NCBI RefSeq assembly: GCF_017349355.1
Contig: NZ_JAFMPM010000008.1
Coordinates: 558,001 to 622,000 of the forward strand
Length of the DNA: 64,000 nucleotides
From: Thiothrix fructosivorans
GTDB taxonomy: Bacteria > Pseudomonadota > Gammaproteobacteria > Thiotrichales > Thiotrichaceae
Direction of reading: 5' to 3'
In this document: piece by piece, positions 9,610 through 19,088 of the stretch
How the letters are laid out: each line of letters opens with the position of its first letter
Numbering within the stretch: the first letter of the stretch is position 1
The notes under the pieces: model-generated
The model's database searches: none
What the model saw: the letters and a program-made list of their open reading frames with translations, nothing else
Told to the model about the DNA's origin: nothing
Position numbers and translations under genes: made by a program

Positions 9610-9638
9610 GAGGGCGTGATGCATCACGCCCTCTTTTT
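9610..9638. terminator. Bidirectional terminator between convergent genes
   Basis: A perfect 24-base palindrome arm pair (GAGGGCGTGATG / CATCACGCCCTC) is followed by five T on the plus strand. It separates the thioredoxin gene from the minus-strand gene that ends at 9638. Confidence 0.85.
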
Positions 9639-10246
9639 CAAATGCCCCACAGCGCGAAAAAGCTCACAAAGCCAATCGCGAGAATGCTGTAAAGCTCAAT
9701 GGCGCGTCCTCTACCGACAGGCAATAATGCCGGACGCATCCCTGTCTTGGTTTCCACAAACCGTACATTATCCAAATCATCCAGCAGTAAATGCAGCAAA
9801 TAGCTGACGCTTGACGCTAGAAATGCTGGTAGAGCAGCGGCACTACCGACGGTTAAATACCCTACCCAAGCCACTCCCAGTGATAAGCAAACCGCTGCAA
9901 TCACCGAGTGCGTATGCCCCCCCCGTTTGACGATTTGACTCAAGACCTCCCAAAAGCGCGATACCATGAATAAGGCAATCGGGATAGCCAGCAACAAATC
10001 GGTAGGTCGGTAGAAAAACTGAATAGCAGGTACTAGCACGGCTGCTAAGCGGCTTAGTCGTTGCACGACATGGAAACTACTGGAGTTGGTATCGTCAATA
10101 TCGGGTAGCAAGCCGCCGACATAGCCGCTCAGTGCGGTAATACCGATGACTTCCAAACCCAAGTTGGGTGCGATAATGGAGGTGACGGCGGCTGCACCGA
10201 CCCCTGCCGCCACTGCTGCCAGATGGTACGTATGGTACTCTGCCAT
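9638..10246 (-). CDS. YdjM-like (DUF457) membrane metal-dependent hydrolase
   Basis: 202 residues, mostly hydrophobic, with about five membrane segments. The family marks are LLPDIDD near residue 48, GHTHS near 110 and a HLLLDDLDN motif near 150. These are the acidic and His residues of the YdjM/DUF457 putative metal-dependent hydrolases; in E. coli YdjM is a LexA-regulated inner-membrane protein. The substrate is not known. A monocistronic gene, closed by a shared terminator with the thioredoxin gene. Confidence 0.85.
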   Translation of the reverse strand: MAEYHTYHLAAVAAGVGAAAVTSIIAPNLGLEVIGITALSGYVGGLLPDIDDTNSSSFHVVQRLSRLAAVLVPAIQFFYRPTDLLLAIPIALFMVSRFWEVLSQIVKRGGHTHSVIAAVCLSLGVAWVGYLTVGSAAALPAFLASSVSYLLHLLLDDLDNVRFVETKTGMRPALLPVGRGRAIELYSILAIGFVSFFALWGI

Positions 10247-10589
10247 GATATGTTTGCCCCTGTTAATCGTATTGTGCTTATGTCTCTATGCTTAGAAAGA
10301 TTCGGCCGGATAAGTTCCGGCCATCTTTATCCCCTTTATATTTAAATGTGCTGCTTGCGGGGAACAGGCGCACTCTCCTCTCCTAGCGATTGATTCTTGA
10401 TGTGATTGCGTGAAGCCAGGTTAAAAAGAGGGGGACATGTGCTCCCCCATTCGGGCTTTTGCGTCGGTTTGACACTGTAATTTTTATGATGTGTGTGAGC
10501 AATCTTATAACAAGCAAGCTGAATGGGAGATAAATAAGCAGCATGAAAAGGACTGCAAGGGGCTTTAAATAGCTGCTACAATCACCCGC
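10247..10589. other. Intergenic region with two strong hairpins
   Basis: No coding sequence is seen. A 13-bp bulged hairpin at 10296-10328 (AAAGAT...GGCCGGA / TCCGGCC ATCTTT) lies in the leader of the minus-strand gene. A second hairpin at 10430-10448 (GGGGGA / TCCCCC), read on the minus strand, runs into TCTTTTT at 10422-10429 and therefore looks like a minus-strand terminator with no minus-strand gene feeding it. A TTGACA at 10469 has no matching -10 box. Confidence 0.6.
10577..10582 (+). promoter_or_regulatory. -10 box of aroC; possible leaderless transcript
   Basis: TACAAT preceded by TGC ends 7 bases before the aroC ATG. The expected start of transcription is therefore at or within one or two bases of the ATG. 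No ribosome binding site is visible upstream of the ATG. The -35 region is poor. Confidence 0.45.
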
Positions 10590-11687
10590 ATGTCAGGAAA
10601 TACCTTTGGAAAACTGTTTACCGTGACCTCCTTCGGTGAGAGTCATGGACCCGCAATCGGTTGCATCGTGGATGGCTGCCCGCCTGGACTCGCCCTCACG
10701 GAAGCCGATATTCAAATTGACCTTGATCGGCGCAAGCCGGGGCAAAGTCGTCACACCACCCAGCGGCGCGAAGCCGATGCGGTGCAAATCCTATCGGGCG
10801 TATTCGAGGGTAAAACCACGGGTACAACGATTGCGCTGCTCATCCAGAATACGGATCAGCGTTCTAAGGATTACGGCGACATTATGGATCGCTTCCGCCC
10901 CGGTCACGCCGATTACACGTATTACAAAAAATACGGCTTCCGCGATTACCGTGGGGGTGGGCGTTCCTCTGCACGGGAAACTGCGATGCGCGTGGCTGCC
11001 GGGGCGATTGCCAAGAAATGGTTGCTGGAACGTTACGGTGTGCTGATTCGCGGCTATTTGTCGCAATTGGGGCCAATCGTTGCAGAAACCTTGGATTGGA
11101 ACGAAATTGCCAATAACCCGTTCTTCTGCCCCGATGCCAGCAAAGTGCAGCCGATGGAAGATTACATGGATGCATTGCGTAAGGAAGGCAATTCCGTCGG
11201 TGCGAAAATCACCACGGTCGCCTCCAACGTACCTCCCGGTTGGGGCGAGCCGATTTTTGATCGACTGGATGCGGATATTGCGCACGCGATGATGTCGATC
11301 AATGCGGCGAAGGGCGTGGAAGTCGGGGCAGGTTTCGATTGCGTGGCACAAAAAGGCACGGAGCACCGTGATGAAATCACCATGCAGGGCTTCCTTAGCA
11401 ATCATGCTGGCGGGATTCTAGGTGGTATTTCGTCGGGGCAGGAAATCATTGTGCATACCGCGTTCAAGCCGACTTCCAGTATGCGTTTGCCGGGGCGTAC
11501 CGTGAATCTGGATGGTGAAGCGGTGGAAGTGATCACCAAAGGGCGGCATGATCCGTGCGTGGGGATTCGCGCTACACCGATTTGCGAGGCAATGCTGGCG
11601 ATTACGCTGATGGATCATGCCTTGCGGCATCGGGCGCAAAATGCGGACGTCACCACTAGCTTGCCGGATATTCCAGCTTCAGCGTGA
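10590..11687 (+). CDS. aroC: Chorismate synthase
   Basis: 365 residues. Motifs [60 protein letters not shown] and [11 protein letters not shown] are all present, so the enzyme should be active. It converts EPSP to chorismate with reduced FMN, the last step of the shikimate pathway. The ATG lacks an upstream ribosome binding site (see the promoter entry). Its TGA overlaps the GTG start of the next gene. Confidence 0.98.
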   Translation: MSGNTFGKLFTVTSFGESHGPAIGCIVDGCPPGLALTEADIQIDLDRRKPGQSRHTTQRREADAVQILSGVFEGKTTGTTIALLIQNTDQRSKDYGDIMDRFRPGHADYTYYKKYGFRDYRGGGRSSARETAMRVAAGAIAKKWLLERYGVLIRGYLSQLGPIVAETLDWNEIANNPFFCPDASKVQPMEDYMDALRKEGNSVGAKITTVASNVPPGWGEPIFDRLDADIAHAMMSINAAKGVEVGAGFDCVAQKGTEHRDEITMQGFLSNHAGGILGGISSGQEIIVHTAFKPTSSMRLPGRTVNLDGEAVEVITKGRHDPCVGIRATPICEAMLAITLMDHALRHRAQNADVTTSLPDIPASA

Positions 11688-12865
11688 ACAACCCTTCACC
11701 CCCCAGCTCAAAGCCGCCTTATGGGCGGCTTTCGATTTTCTACTTCGTCTACTTTACGGCGTTGGGCGTATTTGTACCCTATTGGACAGTCTACCTGAAA
11801 AAAGTGGCTGGATTTTCACCTGCACAAATCGGTGAACTCATGGCAGTGTTCATGGGGACAAAGATTATTGCGCCTTTCATCTGGGGTTGGTTAGCCGATC
11901 ATACGGGTGAACGGTTGCGCATTATTCGTGGTGCTAGCTTGCTGACGGCAGTGTGTTTTGCGGGAGTGTATTGGCAACACAGTTTTGGCTGGATGGTGGT
12001 GGTCATGGCAAGTTTTGGGTTTTTCTGGAATGCCTCCCTGCCACAATTCGAGGCGTTAACCTTGAACCATTTGGGCAGCGATATTGGGCGCTACAGCCGG
12101 ATTCGGTTATGGGGTTCAATCGGTTTTATTGTGATGGTGGCAAGCCTGCCTACGGTATTGGAACGCTATGGTGTGGCGTTGGTGGTGGATGTCATCTTAT
12201 TGCTGTTTGTGGGGATTTGGTTGACGACTTGGTTTGTCGAAGATAAGCCACACGCTATTCATACTGAACAGGTGGGGCGGTTGCGGGAAGTGTTACGTCA
12301 GCCGACGGTGTGGGTATTGTTGTTGGCGTGTGCGTTACAACAGGCGAGTCACGGTGCTTACTACACGTTTTTCAGTATTTATCTGGAAGATCACAGTTAT
12401 TCGCGTAACTTCACGGGGTGGATGTGGGCGTTGGGTGTGCTGGCTGAAGTGGGCTTATTTTGGGTCATGCACCGTTTAATGGGGCATTTTGGTGCGGTAC
12501 GGCTGTTTATCTTGGCGCTGTTTCTGACGGGGGTACGCTGGCTGATCTTGGGAACGTGGGTCGATAATGTGGCTGTGTTGATGCTGTCGCAGTTATTTCA
12601 TGCGGCGACTTACGGTTTGTTTCATGCGGCAGCGATTCATCTGGTACATCATCAGTTTCCGGGGAAATTACAGGGTAGGGGGCAAGCATTGTATTCAGGT
12701 TTGAGTTACGGTTTGGGTGGTGCAATGGGCAGTTTGCTGAGTGGTTATGCGTGGCAATATTGGGGAGCAACCGATACGTTTTACGCGGCGGCTTTGCTGG
12801 CAGGGTTAAGTTGGGTGCTGGCATTATTGTATGTGCGGGAGGATGCGCATGTTGCCCGTGCATGA
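11684..12865 (+). CDS. MFS transporter, HcaT/nucleoside-symporter-like
   Basis: 393 residues, 12 predicted membrane helices. The N-terminal [16 protein letters not shown] and the [13 protein letters not shown] loop match the MFS_1-like/HcaT group (phenylpropionate permease-like). The GTG start overlaps the aroC stop codon by four bases (GTGA), so it is co-translated with aroC. The substrate is unknown; family naming as phenylpropionate permease should not be taken as proof. Its 3' end overlaps birA. Confidence 0.88.
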   Translation: MNNPSPPSSKPPYGRLSIFYFVYFTALGVFVPYWTVYLKKVAGFSPAQIGELMAVFMGTKIIAPFIWGWLADHTGERLRIIRGASLLTAVCFAGVYWQHSFGWMVVVMASFGFFWNASLPQFEALTLNHLGSDIGRYSRIRLWGSIGFIVMVASLPTVLERYGVALVVDVILLLFVGIWLTTWFVEDKPHAIHTEQVGRLREVLRQPTVWVLLLACALQQASHGAYYTFFSIYLEDHSYSRNFTGWMWALGVLAEVGLFWVMHRLMGHFGAVRLFILALFLTGVRWLILGTWVDNVAVLMLSQLFHAATYGLFHAAAIHLVHHQFPGKLQGRGQALYSGLSYGLGGAMGSLLSGYAWQYWGATDTFYAAALLAGLSWVLALLYVREDAHVARA

Positions 12866-13634
12866 TGCGTTACAGGTAGCGGACATTCGTGCGCACTTGG
12901 ATGCGGCGACGTTACACACCTTGCGTGATATTCACGTTTTTTCCACACTCGACTCGACGAATCGTTGGGCATTGCAGGCTGGGCAATGCGGTGAGGCGTG
13001 TTTTGCGGAACAGCAAACCGCTGGACGTGGGCGACGTGGGCGGCAATGGCAATCGCCTGCGGGGGTGAATCTGTATTTGTCGGTGCGTTGGTGTTTTGCT
13101 GCTGTGCCGCCGCATTTGCCACTCTTGAGCCTAGTGGCGGGCTTGGCGGTGGCGGAAGCGCTCGAAGATTGCGCGATTCACGGGCATGGTCTGAAATGGC
13201 CCAACGATGTGTACTATGCTGGTAAGAAGCTCGGCGGTATTTTGTTGGAAGCGGTCGGTTCGTTGGAACAAGTGGTGATTGGTATTGGTTTAAACGTCAA
13301 TATGTTGCCGGAAGCTGGAGCGGATATTGACCAGCCCTGGACGAGTTTGCAACATATCACGGGTGAGACACTGGTACGCAATACGCTGGCAGCGGCATTG
13401 TTACAGCGTTTGGTTAAACGGTTGCACGCCTTTCCGCAATTGGATATGGCACAATTCCAGCATGACTGGCAGCACTGGGATGTGCTGGCGGGGCAGCAGG
13501 TACAAGCCTTGATGGGAACGGAAACCTTGCAAGGGCTTGCATCCGGTGTCAATAATCAGGGACAATTACGAATAATTTTACGTGATGGATTCATAAAAAA
13601 TCTATCGTCAGCGGATGTATCGGTACGAATGTAA
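12849..13634 (+). CDS. birA: Biotin--[acetyl-CoA-carboxylase] ligase
   Basis: 261 residues from ATG 12849, chosen because GGGAGG lies 7 bases upstream; ATGs at 12831 and 12843 are also in frame. Motifs STNRWAL, the biotinyl-AMP loop GRGRRGRQWQSP, LKWPNDVYY and KLGGILLE are present. There is no N-terminal helix-turn-helix, so this is a class I enzyme that biotinylates AccB but does not repress bio genes. It overlaps the MFS gene by 17 bases, and its stop codon overlaps coaX (TAATG). Confidence 0.95.
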   Translation: MLPVHDALQVADIRAHLDAATLHTLRDIHVFSTLDSTNRWALQAGQCGEACFAEQQTAGRGRRGRQWQSPAGVNLYLSVRWCFAAVPPHLPLLSLVAGLAVAEALEDCAIHGHGLKWPNDVYYAGKKLGGILLEAVGSLEQVVIGIGLNVNMLPEAGADIDQPWTSLQHITGETLVRNTLAAALLQRLVKRLHAFPQLDMAQFQHDWQHWDVLAGQQVQALMGTETLQGLASGVNNQGQLRIILRDGFIKNLSSADVSVRM

Positions 13635-14392
13635 TGGTTTTGCTGGTAGATGCAGGCAACTCACGCCTGAAATGGTCGGAGCTGGATGCTGCGGGTAGAC
13701 CTTCTATCCAGCAGGCTGCTGCCTATGGCGACCGCCCTGCTTTAGCAGCTTTCCTTGATCTATTAGATGCTTATCCCAATGTCGGGCATATTACCTTGGT
13801 GCATGTACTCACGCACTTGTTTGCCGAAAGTGTGCAAGCGGCTTGTGAGCAACGCGGCGTGCATTTACACAGTGTGCGTTCGGTGGCGCAGGCTTACGGC
13901 ATTACCAATGGCTACCAAAACCCGATGGCATTGGGGGCGGATCGCTTTGTCGGGCTAGTGGCCGCGCACCGTTTAGCCAATGGGCAGGCAAGCATTGTGA
14001 TCGACTGTGGCACGGCGATTACCGTGGATGCGGTGGAACGTCAGGGGCAACATTTGGGCGGGTTGATTTTGCCCGGTTTGCGCTTGTCGGCGGATGCGTT
14101 AATTGCCCGCGCCCAAGGCAAGCTGAGTTTTTCGCTGGAACAACCCACTATTTTCGCGGATAGCACCAGTAACGCCATTGGGGGTGGGTGCTTGTTTGGG
14201 TTGGTCGGCGCGATTGAGGGCATTTGCACGCGAATGCAGCAGAATATGTCCAGCCCTGTGGTGCGGGTGTTGACGGGGGGAGATGCGGAATACTTAAACG
14301 CATGGTTGCCGGGGGATTATTGTGTGCAGCCGGATTTGCTGATGCATGGTTTGGCGTATATTACCGAGCAAACCTTATGCACCAGTTGCTGA
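13634..14392 (+). CDS. coaX: Type III pantothenate kinase
   Basis: 252 residues. VDAGNSRLKW (phosphate loop), NPMALGADRFVGLVAA and DCGTAITVDAV identify the CoaX family of the ASKHA superfamily. It phosphorylates pantothenate, the first step of CoA synthesis, and is insensitive to CoA feedback. The pair birA-coaX is common in gammaproteobacteria lacking CoaA. The start overlaps the birA stop codon, and the last 16 bases overlap the next gene. Confidence 0.96.
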   Translation: MVLLVDAGNSRLKWSELDAAGRPSIQQAAAYGDRPALAAFLDLLDAYPNVGHITLVHVLTHLFAESVQAACEQRGVHLHSVRSVAQAYGITNGYQNPMALGADRFVGLVAAHRLANGQASIVIDCGTAITVDAVERQGQHLGGLILPGLRLSADALIARAQGKLSFSLEQPTIFADSTSNAIGGGCLFGLVGAIEGICTRMQQNMSSPVVRVLTGGDAEYLNAWLPGDYCVQPDLLMHGLAYITEQTLCTSC

Positions 14393-15021
14393 TTGCCTTG
14401 CTGTTTTTAAATATTACCGCTTTCACTTGGAACGCCGTATTAGCCCCGAATCCGCAGGATATTCGTCCCGTTCTCGTCGAACCGTCGATTCCAGCGTTGG
14501 AATTGCGTCAAGATGTGGATGAGGTGGTGTATCGCAGTAGCACGGCGGGTACACAAAGCAGTTGTTATACCATTGGCCCGTATAACAGTGAAAAAGCGGC
14601 GCAATTGGTGGCAAACAAAGTGCGCGGTTTTGGGTTGTCGGTCGAGATTCGCCACATGCGCAGCATGGAAACGCTGAATTTTTTCGTCTATATCCCCCCG
14701 TCTGAAGATGCCGTGCAAGCCGAAAAGATTGTGCAAGACATCGCGAAAAATGATGTACAAGACGTGCAAATTATTCACGATGGTCCTTACCAAAATGCCA
14801 TTTCGTTGGGATTTTTCAATAACTTGACCAAAGCGAAACGCCATGCGGAATACATTCGCTATTTAGGCTATGATGCGCAGTACACCGAACAGCAAGCACC
14901 GCGTGAAGTTTTTTGGGTCGATTACGACGAACCGTTCGGTAGTAATACGCCAGTACGGGAGTGGAGTACAGCCGCAGACCCTACCTCTGAAGTGCAGCGC
15001 ATTCCGCGTGCTTGCCGATAA
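14377..15021 (+). CDS. SPOR-domain envelope protein
   Basis: 214 residues from ATG 14377; a longer frame to 14224 lies inside coaX and is not needed. An N-terminal hydrophobic segment (MHQLLIALLFLNITAF) acts as a membrane anchor or uncleaved signal. The body has a SPOR-like fold: CYTIGPYNSEKAAQLVANKV, then FFVYIPPSEDAVQAE, and SLGFFNNLTKAKRHAEYIRYLGYDA. SPOR domains bind denuded glycan at division sites. The gene follows coaX with overlap, as in many gammaproteobacteria. The specific role is unknown. Confidence 0.85.
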   Translation: MHQLLIALLFLNITAFTWNAVLAPNPQDIRPVLVEPSIPALELRQDVDEVVYRSSTAGTQSSCYTIGPYNSEKAAQLVANKVRGFGLSVEIRHMRSMETLNFFVYIPPSEDAVQAEKIVQDIAKNDVQDVQIIHDGPYQNAISLGFFNNLTKAKRHAEYIRYLGYDAQYTEQQAPREVFWVDYDEPFGSNTPVREWSTAADPTSEVQRIPRACR

Positions 15022-15123
15022 TCAGAAAAATTTGACCGTGCAGGTGATCATTACCCAGCAATTTCGCTATTCATAATCTATATAAATACCTCAAATCGTG
15101 TTTTTATGTCGTTGGGGTGCTGT

Positions 15124-15474
15124 ATGGTGAATGTCGAAACATCCGCTTATAAAACGTGGCAACAGGTGTTGTTTTGGATTGGCTGGTTGTCGTTGTTGAT
15201 TCCAGGTTATTTCATCAGTTACGGGTTTACGTTGGTGGGTTCGCTGGTGTTGAGCGGCTACAACGAAACGGTGGATTTGGTACTGGTGCTGATTATGGGG
15301 ACGGCGCTGATTGAATTATTACTGATCGGGATTTATACCTTAACGCGCTATTGGTTTCAGAAATCGAAGTTTGGGCGCTTGGTGTTGTGGTTAGTCTTGG
15401 GGGCGGCAGGTATTCCCTTGGCGGCGTTGTTGGGTTGTGTCTATGCTTACGCTAAACTCGCGTTGTATCAATAG
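15124..15474 (+). CDS. Small membrane protein, unknown
   Basis: 116 residues from ATG 15124 (GGGGTG a few bases upstream); an ATG at 15106 would add six residues. It has three to four hydrophobic segments (WIGWLSLLIPGYFI, LVLVLIMGTALIELLLIGIY, LVLWLVLGAAGIPLAALLG). No family is recognised. The next gene follows with 22 bases between, so the two may be co-transcribed. Confidence 0.65.
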   Translation: MVNVETSAYKTWQQVLFWIGWLSLLIPGYFISYGFTLVGSLVLSGYNETVDLVLVLIMGTALIELLLIGIYTLTRYWFQKSKFGRLVLWLVLGAAGIPLAALLGCVYAYAKLALYQ

Positions 15475-15496
15475 CTGCTGTTTGGGAGGATTCGTT

Positions 15497-15913
15497 ATGC
15501 GTCACATCACCTTGTTTGCCCTTGCCTTGTTGTTGGTGCTGCCGGTGCAGGCTAAAGAGACGGGAAATACCATCGACTTGACCACGGAAAGTTGCCTGAA
15601 TAGCAACGAATCCACGGCGGGCATGTTGGAATGCTTCAGCCGTGCGGAAAAAGACTGGGATACAGAACTCAACCGCGTCTACAAAGTCTTGCAAAGCAAG
15701 CTCAAACCGGCGGGGCAGGATGCGCTTAAACAGGCACAAAAGGCGTGGATAGTGCAACGCGATAAGGAATTCGAGCTGATCAATGCGCTGCACACTCAAT
15801 TGGATGGCACGATGTGGATTGCGGTGATGGCAGAGAAACGCGCCGATGTGGTCAAAACACGGGCGCTGGCGTTGCAGTCTTACGTGGATTTGCTGGTAGA
15901 AGGCGCGAAGTAA
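15497..15913 (+). CDS. Exported LprI-like (DUF1311) protein
   Basis: 138 residues. The start at 15497 has GGGAGG upstream and gives a clean signal peptide (MRHITLFALALLLVLPVQA). The mature part carries the DUF1311 pattern: two Cys flanking the start (SCLNS..., LECFSRAEKDWDTELNRVYK), followed by AQKAWIVQRDKEFELI. Related LprI proteins inhibit lysozyme; that function is family knowledge and not shown here. The gene is convergent with corA, whose stop codon is 2 bases away. Confidence 0.85.
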   Translation: MRHITLFALALLLVLPVQAKETGNTIDLTTESCLNSNESTAGMLECFSRAEKDWDTELNRVYKVLQSKLKPAGQDALKQAQKAWIVQRDKEFELINALHTQLDGTMWIAVMAEKRADVVKTRALALQSYVDLLVEGAK

Positions 15914-15914
15914 G

Positions 15915-16964
15915 CTACAGCCACTTCCGCCATTTGAAGGCGGCGAGCATTGCCACTGCCAGCGCAATCATAATGCCCCACACGCCGAAGTAGCCATTGT
16001 GCCATTTTAGTTCGGGCATGTGCTCGAAGTTCATCCCGTACACGCCCACGATAAAAGTGAGCGGGATGAAGATTGTGCCAACAATGGTGAGGACGCGCAT
16101 AATGTCGTTCATGCGATTGCTGACGCTGGATAGGTAAATATCCAACATGCCACTGAGCATTTCGCGGTAGGTTTCAATCAAGTCAATGACTTGCACTGCG
16201 TGGTCGTAACAGTCGCCGAAATAGGGGCGCATTTCTGCATTGACCAGTTCGCCATCGTGTTGAATCAGGCGGCTGATGACTTCGCGTTGCGGCCACAAGG
16301 CGCGGCGTAGCAGCAATAGGTCACGCTTGAGTTGGTGTAAGGTGTTGAGCATGGCTTGATCGGGGTTTTCCAACACTTGTTCTTCCAGTGTTTCAATGCG
16401 TTCACCTAGCTCTTCCAAGACGGGGAAAGCGCAGTCAATCACCACGTCCATGAGCGTATACAGCAGGTAATTCACGCCACGGGTGCGGATGCGTCCAAAC
16501 CCTTGCCGCAAGCGGGCGCGGATTGGCTCAAAGGCTGTGCCATCACCGCTGCAAAAGCTGAGTAAATGTCCATCGCCGACAAACAGGCTAACTTGTTCTA
16601 ACGTGATTTCATCGTCGACTAAGTGCGGCAGGTTGAGGATCAGGAACGTATATTGCCCGTGGAAATCGACTTTAGGGCGTTGCCCGCTATTGAGGATGTC
16701 TTCAAGGGCGAGCGGATGCAGCCCGAAAGTTTCCCCCAAAGCGTTGATAGCGGTGGGATCATGCACACCCGTCACATCCAACCAATCCGCTTGCGTGTTG
16801 TGGGCAGCCTTTTGGCATTGTGCCGGTGTTGGGGCAGGGGTTTCGGTGAATTGCTTGTCGTCGTATTCAAACAAACGAATACGGGTAACACCGCCTGTGC
16901 CGTGACGGGAGAGTGTGCCGGGTGGCGTGCCGGGCGGGTGATAGCGTTTGCCGAAAGTTTCCAT
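15915..16964 (-). CDS. corA: CorA-family Mg2+/Co2+ transporter
   Basis: 349 residues. A large acidic cytoplasmic N-domain is followed by two C-terminal transmembrane helices; the pore signature YGMNF is at about residue 308 and MPEL follows in the loop. The family forms pentameric, membrane-potential-driven divalent cation channels. The N-terminal 25 residues are Gly/Pro-rich and variable. It is a stand-alone gene. Confidence 0.93.
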   Translation of the reverse strand: METFGKRYHPPGTPPGTLSRHGTGGVTRIRLFEYDDKQFTETPAPTPAQCQKAAHNTQADWLDVTGVHDPTAINALGETFGLHPLALEDILNSGQRPKVDFHGQYTFLILNLPHLVDDEITLEQVSLFVGDGHLLSFCSGDGTAFEPIRARLRQGFGRIRTRGVNYLLYTLMDVVIDCAFPVLEELGERIETLEEQVLENPDQAMLNTLHQLKRDLLLLRRALWPQREVISRLIQHDGELVNAEMRPYFGDCYDHAVQVIDLIETYREMLSGMLDIYLSSVSNRMNDIMRVLTIVGTIFIPLTFIVGVYGMNFEHMPELKWHNGYFGVWGIMIALAVAMLAAFKWRKWL

Positions 16965-17109
16965 GTGATTCCGAGTGTGTAATGACTTAAGCTGTCACAC
17001 ATACATACCTTGATAGGGTTTCTGTCAGGTGTTTAAGGGGTGGGCAATCCTAGTCAGTCAATCACTGGACTCCCTAGTGGACTCCGAAACGGAAAAAAGT
17101 GATAGAAAC

Positions 17110-17142
17110 AAAAAAGGGCTACAGCGAAAACACTGTAACCCT
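17110..17142 (-). terminator. Rho-independent terminator of tRNA-Thr
   Basis: On the minus strand, AAGGGTTACAGTG pairs with CGCTGTAGCCCTT around TTTT and is followed by a T-run. It lies 11 bases past the tRNA CCA end. Confidence 0.85.
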
Positions 17143-17152
17143 TTCATTTGTC

Positions 17153-17228
<76 letters not shown>

Positions 17229-17244
17229 CTTAGAAGCTGCGCAT

Positions 17245-17274
17245 TTTATAGAACCTTGAAAGGTCGCGCAACAA
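17245..17274 (-). promoter_or_regulatory. Candidate promoter of tRNA-Thr
   Basis: On the minus strand TATAAA lies 16 bases before the tRNA 5' end, with TTGTTG 18 bases further upstream. The GC-rich stretch TGCGC follows the -10 box, as in stringently controlled stable-RNA promoters. Confidence 0.5.
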
Positions 17275-17356
17275 TTTTTTTAGCTTTTTGTGATGATACC
17301 TATTAAGTGGTCTGTTAGAGCAGATAAACGGTAGAAACTTGCCATTTTGTTTAACA

Positions 17357-19078
17357 CTACTGCACCTCCACCTTAATCAACTCCTCCCCATCCGGGTCAG
17401 TCACATGCACCGCACACGCAATGCACGGGTCGAAACTGTGGATAGTGCGCAAAATCTCCACCGGCTGTTTCGGGTCGTGCAACACATGGCCTTGCAACGA
17501 CGCTTCATACGCCCCCGCCTGATTCTGCACGTCACGCGGCCCCGCATTCCAAGTACTCGGAACGACAGCCTGATAGTTGGCAATCTTCTGATCCTTAATC
17601 ACAATCCAATGCGCCAGCGCACCACGCGGGGCTTCCATGTAGCCCACGCCTTGCGCTTTGGAAGGCCAGCTTGACGGCTCCCACAAAGTCTCGTTGAAGG
17701 TTTTGGTGTCGCCCGCCTTAATATTGGCAATCAGATGATCGAACCACGTTTGCATCTTGTCGGCGATGATCTTGGTTTCCAGCGTGCGGGCAGCCGTGCG
17801 CCCCAAGGTGGAATATAGCGCGTCCACCGGCACATCCAGATACTTCAGGGTGTAATCGACCAGCGATTTAGTCTGTTCGTGCCCAGTGGCATACAACATC
17901 AACACCCGCGCCAATGGTCCCACTTCCACCGCCTGCCCTTTCCAGCGCGGCGATTTCATCCACGAATACGACTGATCGACTTCCAGTTGCTTATACGGTG
18001 GTTTGGGTCCAGTGTAATTCAGCTCCGTTTCGCCCGCGTAAGGATGCAAACCTTTGTCCTTGCCCTCGCTGTAGTCGTACCAAGAGTGCGCGATGAACTC
18101 CTGAATCTGGTCTTCCGCATTCAAATCCACCGGATGTATTTTCGATAAATCGCGGTTAAGAATCACGCCGGAAGGAATCAGGAACGACGCAGGGTCATCC
18201 ATGCCTTTTTCCGGGAAATCGCCGTAGGTCATGAAATTGCCCAAGCCTTCACCCTGCTTGAACCAATCCTTGTAAAAACTGGCAATCGCCAGCGTATCCG
18301 GCACGTAAACCTGATCGACGAACACCTGCATTTTCTTGATGATGTCCTGCACTTGCGACAGGCGTTTCATATTGAGGGCGGAATCGGAATTCAGGTCAAT
18401 CGGGCAAGGCACACCGCCGACGAGGAAATTCGGGTGCGGGTTTTTACCACCGAAAATAGTGTGCAATTTCACCACATCGCGTTGCCATGCAAGGGCTTCG
18501 AGGTAATGCGACACCGCCATCAAATTGGCTTCAGGTGGCAATTTGTAGGCGGGATGTCCCCAATACGCCTTGGCGAAAATGCCCAACTGCCCCGCTTCGA
18601 CGAACTTTTTCAGCTTGGCTTGCTGGTCGGCAAAATAACCAGCGGAAGAATTCGGCCAGCTTGGGGAAATCTTTTGCGCCAACTCAGAAGTCGCTTTGGG
18701 GTCGGCCTTGAGCGCGGATACCACATCCACCCAATCGAGCGCGTGCAAATGGTAGAAGTGCATTACGTGGTCGTGCACGTATTGCGCCGCAATCATCAGG
18801 TTGCGGATCAGTTGCGCATTGGGCGGAATGCTGTAATTCAGCGCATCTTCCACCGAGCGCACCGAAGCAATGCCATGCACCAGCGTACACACGCCGCAAA
18901 TGCGTTGCGCATACGCCCAAGCGTCACGCGGGTCGCGTCCGCGCAGGATGATTTCGATACCGCGCACCATTGTCCCGGCGGAATACGCCTGTTCGATGGT
19001 GTTACCGTTCATTTGCGCTTCAATGCGTAAGTGACCTTCGATGCGGGTGATAGGGTCTACAACGACACGTTCAGTCAT
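17357..19078 (-). CDS. hynL: [NiFe] hydrogenase large subunit (Isp-type, group 1e-like)
   Basis: 573 residues. The NiFe site Cys pairs are present: RICGVC near residue 62 and DPCIACAVH near the C-terminus. The 15 residues after the final His are the tail removed by the maturation protease. It oxidises H2 in the periplasm as a dimer with HynS; the large subunit has no signal and is co-exported by the Tat signal of HynS. It is the last gene of the operon, 10 bases after the unknown 146-residue gene. Group 1e assignment rests on the neighbouring isp1 and isp2 genes. Confidence 0.96.
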   Translation of the reverse strand: MTERVVVDPITRIEGHLRIEAQMNGNTIEQAYSAGTMVRGIEIILRGRDPRDAWAYAQRICGVCTLVHGIASVRSVEDALNYSIPPNAQLIRNLMIAAQYVHDHVMHFYHLHALDWVDVVSALKADPKATSELAQKISPSWPNSSAGYFADQQAKLKKFVEAGQLGIFAKAYWGHPAYKLPPEANLMAVSHYLEALAWQRDVVKLHTIFGGKNPHPNFLVGGVPCPIDLNSDSALNMKRLSQVQDIIKKMQVFVDQVYVPDTLAIASFYKDWFKQGEGLGNFMTYGDFPEKGMDDPASFLIPSGVILNRDLSKIHPVDLNAEDQIQEFIAHSWYDYSEGKDKGLHPYAGETELNYTGPKPPYKQLEVDQSYSWMKSPRWKGQAVEVGPLARVLMLYATGHEQTKSLVDYTLKYLDVPVDALYSTLGRTAARTLETKIIADKMQTWFDHLIANIKAGDTKTFNETLWEPSSWPSKAQGVGYMEAPRGALAHWIVIKDQKIANYQAVVPSTWNAGPRDVQNQAGAYEASLQGHVLHDPKQPVEILRTIHSFDPCIACAVHVTDPDGEELIKVEVQ

Positions 19079-19088
19079 TTTAGTATCC

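Noticed and set aside
10296..10328. Long hairpin before the YdjM-like gene as a riboswitch.
   Set aside because: It is a single bulged stem without the multi-arm core of any riboswitch class I know.
10469..10474. TTGACA as the -35 box of aroC.
   Set aside because: No -10 hexamer lies 16-18 bases downstream; the TACAAT at 10577 is much further away.
17066..17085. Direct repeat TGGACTCC next to tRNA-Thr as an integration site.
   Set aside because: Only eight bases, not part of the tRNA 3' end, and no integrase or second copy of the tRNA end in the window.
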